Below, piece after piece: positions 1 to 3,500 of a DNA stretch of 6,159 nucleotides (positions are counted from its first letter, which is position 1; the number at the start of each line of letters is the position of its first letter). This stretch comes from Akkermansia muciniphila (GTDB taxonomy: Bacteria; Verrucomicrobiota; Verrucomicrobiia; Limisphaerales; UBA9464), in assembly GCA_945873715.1 (NCBI GenBank), contig CAMCFL010000216.1:1-6159 (forward strand), written 5' to 3'. The position numbers were made by a program, and so were the translations under genes. Below the pieces are notes generated by a model that did not search any database, had not been told where the DNA came from, and saw only the letters and a list, made by a program, of their open reading frames with translations.

Positions 1-25
1 CTGCCTCCCCAACCCCGCTGTCATC

Positions 26-94
26 ATGTCTTCCCGTTCCTTTCTGGCCGCCGCGTGGATGGCGACCGCACTTCTCTGCTTTCGTGCCGGCGCA
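26..94 (+). other. Signal peptide (Sec type, predicted by eye)
   Basis: Residues 1-23 have a short n-region with Arg4, a hydrophobic stretch from about Phe6 to Phe19, and an Ala-Gly-Ala site (residues 21-23) that fits signal peptidase I cleavage before Ala24. Cys18 is followed by Phe-Arg, not by a lipobox-type context, so a lipoprotein signal is unlikely. Arg20 close to the cleavage site is a little unusual. The feature supports both ATG 26 as the start and export of the product. Confidence 0.75.
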
Positions 95-574
95 GCCACG
101 GTCACCTGGGATGGAGGCGGGGACGGCGTCCGATGGAATGATCCCCTCAACTGGACCGGCAACACGCTCCCCGGCGGATCCGACGAGGCGGTTCTCAATC
201 CCGGGCCCGAAGTCCGGCTCGATGGGGCCGTCGCCTCGGTCCAGCGGGCAACCGTCCGGCGTCCCTTACGAGTCGTGAGCGGTGGGCTGACCACCTCGCA
301 GGGGTTGTTTGTCAGCGGCACTTCGCTGCTGTTGGAAGGCGGTTCGGTGCAGGGCGCCGTCCAATTGTCCGCTTCCAGCCTGGTGCTGTCGGAGGGTGCG
401 ACGGCGGACAATCCCATCGAACTGCGGGGAGCGTCCGTGCTGGAGGGGAATGTGCCCGCGGGAATGGCGCTGACGGTGCTGGGAAGCTCCAGCGGTGGCA
501 ACGCGAGGACGGTCTGGCGGAATGGCGGGACGAATCGAGGCGTGATTCGGTTGGACAGCATCAACGCCGGTTGA
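26..574 (+). CDS. N-terminal part of a giant secreted repeat protein, ended by an in-frame TGA
   Basis: This 182-residue piece carries an apparent signal peptide (residues 1-23), a Trp- and Gly-rich N-terminal motif (25-58), and the first 46 residues or so of a repeat region that continues past the stop. ATG 26 is chosen because a signal peptide follows it directly. No Shine-Dalgarno is visible in bases 1-25, and the frame is open upstream to the window edge, so an earlier start cannot be formally excluded. The piece ends in the middle of a repeat unit (Asn-Ala-Gly-stop), at a point where sister units read Ala-Gly-Trp. It is therefore unlikely to be a natural complete protein. If translated alone it would be exported as a short beta-rich fragment without the adhesive-type modules. 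I interpret it as the 5' part of the gene at 26-6159, interrupted by a nonsense change or a sequence error. Function is not established; a surface or extracellular structural role is inferred from the whole architecture. Confidence 0.8.
   Translation: MSSRSFLAAAWMATALLCFRAGAATVTWDGGGDGVRWNDPLNWTGNTLPGGSDEAVLNPGPEVRLDGAVASVQRATVRRPLRVVSGGLTTSQGLFVSGTSLLLEGGSVQGAVQLSASSLVLSEGATADNPIELRGASVLEGNVPAGMALTVLGSSSGGNARTVWRNGGTNRGVIRLDSINAG
98..199 (+). other. N-terminal W-D-G-G-G-D-G / N-W / L-P / D motif of exported repeat proteins
   Basis: Residues 25-58 follow the pattern T-W-D-G-G-G-D-G-x-x-W-x-x-x-x-N-W-x-x-x-x-L-P-x-x-x-D-x-A-x-x-N. This arrangement is common just after the signal peptide of large exported repeat proteins in Verrucomicrobiota, Planctomycetota and related groups, usually ahead of autotransporter-like beta-helix repeats. 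Key residues are Trp28, Trp37, Trp43, Pro49, Asp53 and Asn58. It probably forms the N-terminal cap of the repeat region. The family association is from memory of such proteins, not from a search. Confidence 0.6.
302..433 (+). repeat. Degenerate leading half-unit of the protein repeat
   Basis: Residues 93-136 resemble the second half of the long (A) repeat type. A Leu-Glu-Gly-Gly-Ser-Val stretch at 332-349 lines up with Trp-Thr-Gly-Gly-Thr-Val at 821-838 and with Leu-Ser-Gly-Gly-Arg-Leu at 1730-1747. The Gly-Gly pair lies 96, 102 and 96 bases ahead of the next unit start in the three copies. The region therefore opens with a half-unit before the first full unit at 434. Confidence 0.5.
572..574 (+). 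other. In-frame TGA replacing a conserved tryptophan codon
   Basis: The stop lies at codon 183. The local protein reads Asn-Ala-Gly-stop-Ala, against Asp-Ala-Gly-Trp-Ala, Gly-Ala-Gly-Trp-Leu, Phe-Ala-Gly-Trp-Ala and Asn-Ala-Gly-Trp-Ser in the other four units. DNA around it (gccggttgagcc) differs from the second unit (gccggttgggcc, 1061-1072) only at base 574, A instead of G. The frame is intact on both sides. A nonsense mutation, a base-call error or UGA-as-Trp readthrough are the possible explanations. Global reassignment of TGA is unlikely because Trp is encoded by TGG throughout the rest of the gene. Confidence 0.85.
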
Positions 575-3500
575 GCCGCCACCCTCGCCCTGGAAGGAGT
601 CCACTTCGAGAATGACGCATCCGGGGTGTTCGCTGTCGGTCCTGGGGCGGGCGGAGGCCGGCGGTTGGAGGGAGATCTGATCAATCACGGACGGGTTTCG
701 ATAGAAGCTTCGACGCTACTCACGGTGGAGGCGGTCGCGGGAGCCCAGGTCGAGCATCGCGGGGGGGGCGTGGAGTTGGAGGCCAATTCCCGATTGGAAG
801 TCCGGCAAGGCCGATTGATGTGGACCGGAGGCACCGTCACGGGCGACGGCCGGTTCCTGGTGGCTTCGGGCCGGATGAAGGTGACTTCCGGCGTGACGGC
901 AACGGGTTCGGTTTACACGGCGGGTGATTCGGTTCTGGAGGGCAATGAATCCCCGACGGCCACGGTCATCACGCAAGGCAGCAGTGGTTATGGCCATGCC
1001 TGGCTGCGACTCGATGCCGACGCGCTGAACCGGGGCGAGCTTCGATTCGATTCGCGCGATGCCGGTTGGGCCAGCCAGTTCGACGCTGGCAGCCTGCGAC
1101 TCAGCAATGCGATCACCGGGCGAGTGCTCTTCCGGCCAGGAGCGGGTGGTTCGCGGACGTTCAACGGAACCCTCGCCAACGCGGGGCGGGTGGAGGGCGA
1201 AGCCGGGGCCGGGCTTTCGTTCCTCGGAACCTACGAGGGGCACGGCGGCTTGTTCGTGGGCGAAGGTCGCCTGCTGAATTCCCGGCTCGTCCTGGTGCTG
1301 TCGCCGCCCCAGCCCAATGTCCTCACGCTGGATGGTTCCGGGAACACCCTGGGAACGGATGTGCCCGCGGGTTACACGCTGCACGTCCGGGGTGGTGGTT
1401 CGGCTCACGCCACGCTCTTCAGCACTCGTTCCTTCCGGAACCAAGGCACCCTGAAACTGGAGTCGGTCGGGGCAGGGTGGCTGTCGGCTGTCGAATTGCC
1501 CGGGCCGGACGGCTCGGAACTGGCCAACGACGGACTCATCCTGGCCGGGTCGGGATCGGGCGGGCCCCGGCGGATCATCGGGGATGTGCGGAACCGCAGC
1601 CGGATCCAGGTCGATGCCGGGATGAACCTGGAAGTGCGGAAGACCAATGGCCCGCGTTTCGAGCAGACCGCCGGTGAGGTGGAGATTACTGCTGGAGGCG
1701 CGCTGGAGGTTCAATCGGGCCAGTTCCTTCTCAGCGGCGGTCGGTTGGGGAGCGGGGTTTTTGCCATCCAGTGCCAGACCGACGTGAGCACCCCGGATCC
1801 GACCGGGATCCTGTCCGTCTGCGGGGATGAATCGCGATTGGTGCGGCAGTTGGCCCCTGGGCTGACCGTGCGCATCCATGGCGGCGCGCGTGGGGTCGGC
1901 CATGCCCGACTCACCCTCCTGCCGGGAGCCGTGAATGCAGGAATCCTCCGGATGGAATCCGAATTTGCCGGGTGGGCCTCCAATCTGAGGGCGGATCCCG
2001 GGGTGGAACTCGAGAACGCCGCGACGGGTCGGATCGTGGCCGCCCCGGGCTCCGGTGGCCCTCGGGAGATGCGGGCCGGAGTGCGCAATGCGGGGCGGAT
2101 GGAAGCGATCGAAGGGCACGGCTGGGATTTCGTGGGGGCTTACACGTCGTTGGGAGGATTCGTCGCGCCGGAAGTGCGCTTCACCACCTCGACCCTGGAT
2201 CTTTCGACACCGCCGCTGGCCGGGTCTGAGTTCTCGGTGTTCGGCGATGGCAACCGCCTCCTTTCCGACGTGCCGGCCGGTTCGACGGTGCGGTTCATCT
2301 CCAATGGACAGGGCAGCCATGCCCTGCTGCGGGTTCCCTCGGACTTCGCCAATCGGGGCGTGTTCGAGGTGTCCTCGGCGAATGCCGGGTGGTCGGCGAC
2401 GGTGCAGCCGGATTCGGGCGGACGGATCGTGAACGAGGCCGGGGCCCGGTTGCGGGTGCTTGCGGGCAGCGGGGGCCGCCGCGTCTTCACCGGAGCGGTG
2501 GAGAATCGCGGCGAACTCGACGTGCAGACGGGCAGCGAATGGCTGGAAGGCCTGATCAATCGGGAGGGTGGCACCCTCCTCGTCGTGCCTTCGCAACAGG
2601 TGGTGCCGGCCGGATTTCGAATGGTGAACGCCGGACGATTCGAGCTCTCGGGTGGCATCGGGGAACATCCGTTGAACGGAGATTTCGTCCAGGAATCCAC
2701 CGGGCTCCTCCAGTTGGGTGGATCCGCGGAGGCGGTCGACGTTCTGGCGGGACTTGGACTGGTGCGACTGGCCGGGCAATTGGAGTTGCGTCTGTCACCC
2801 GGGGGAACGCTTCCCGCCGATGCGCAGGTGCTGACCCTGGTCCGCTCGGCGGTGCGGCAGGGACAGTTCGCCGGCATGACGCTCCCCGCGCTGCCTGCGG
2901 GGCAGGCTTGGAATCCGGAGTATACCGCGACGCAGTTCCAGCTCCGGGTCACCACCCGGGACCCCTTGCTTGAGGCTCCGCGTATCACGCGCCAACCCAC
3001 TCCGCAGATGGTTCCGTCGGGCAGTCCGTGGTCGGTCTCGGTCGGGGCGACCGGCAGCGAGCCGCTCGTGTACCAATGGTACCGGGCCAACCAACCCCTC
3101 GCGGGGCAGACGGCATCCGTGCTGGATCTGGGGACCGCCGACTCGGGCGATGAAGGCAGCTACACGGTGGAGGTGTCGAATGCCGCGGGGCGGGTGATCT
3201 CGGACCCGGTGCTTCTCCGCGTGGCGGAGGTCGTGGTTCCCCAGAACCTGGCAGCGCGCACCAACCTGCCGGCGATCGTCGGCGATGGCGTGACCATCGA
3301 GGTTTTCAACGGCATCGGCGGCGGACGCGCTCCACGCAACGCGGATCTGGACGGCCTCGCCCCCAACGCGCGATTGATCTCGCCGGAGATCGATTTCCCC
3401 AGACCAGGCCAGGTCATCGGGGTCGGTGAAAGCTTCGAGCGCTTCTTCGCCAGTACCGTCGTTCCTCCCGAAAGCGTCCGCACCCTGGCGGCAAGGAACT

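Larger units (their letters stand above)
434..1342 (+). repeat. Protein super-repeat 1: A unit (434-928) plus B unit (929-1342)
   Basis: The A unit opens with Ser-Val-Leu-Glu-Gly-Asn (434) and the B unit with the same six residues (929). Both then carry a shared core: N-R-G, two or three residues, a hydrophobic strand, then (N/D)-A-G-W, and 20-25 residues later G-A-G-G-x-R followed by N-x-G-R-V. In the A unit the Trp position is the TGA at 572-574; in the B unit it is TGG 1067-1069. After the core the A unit has a long tail with Leu-Glu-Val and a Gly-Gly-Thr-Val turn, while the B unit has a shorter tail with Phe-Leu-Gly-Thr-Tyr and Gly-Gly-Leu-Phe-Val. The repeats are clear in protein but diverged in DNA, so the duplication is old. 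Confidence 0.75.

Noticed and set aside
572..610. Selenocysteine insertion at the TGA
   Set aside because: Sister units have Trp, not Cys, at this column, and I see no convincing hairpin of the bacterial SECIS type directly downstream.
592..614. A GGAAGGAG ribosome-site-like sequence just after the TGA, suggesting a restart
   Set aside because: The nearest ATG (612-614) is out of the main frame and its frame ends at 678-680. The nearest in-frame start, GTG 626, is too far away, and a product starting there would have no signal peptide.
1066..1677. A 203-codon plus-strand frame inside the repeat region
   Set aside because: It is a shifted frame of the main gene, Arg/Ala/Gly-rich, with no domain. 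The main frame here carries the repeat units.
434..2683. A DNA-level satellite or CRISPR array
   Set aside because: The periodicity is in protein space, with units over 400 bases long and diverged nucleotides. There are no short identical repeats with unique spacers.
716..2779. A 687-codon open frame on the minus strand
   Set aside because: It lies in exact codon register with the plus-strand gene. Its stops can only arise from plus-strand TTA, CTA or TCA codons, which a GC-rich gene rarely uses; its end is set by the single CTA codon at 716-718. The translation is Arg-, His- and Pro-rich with no recognisable domain, while the plus strand has clear repeats and domains.
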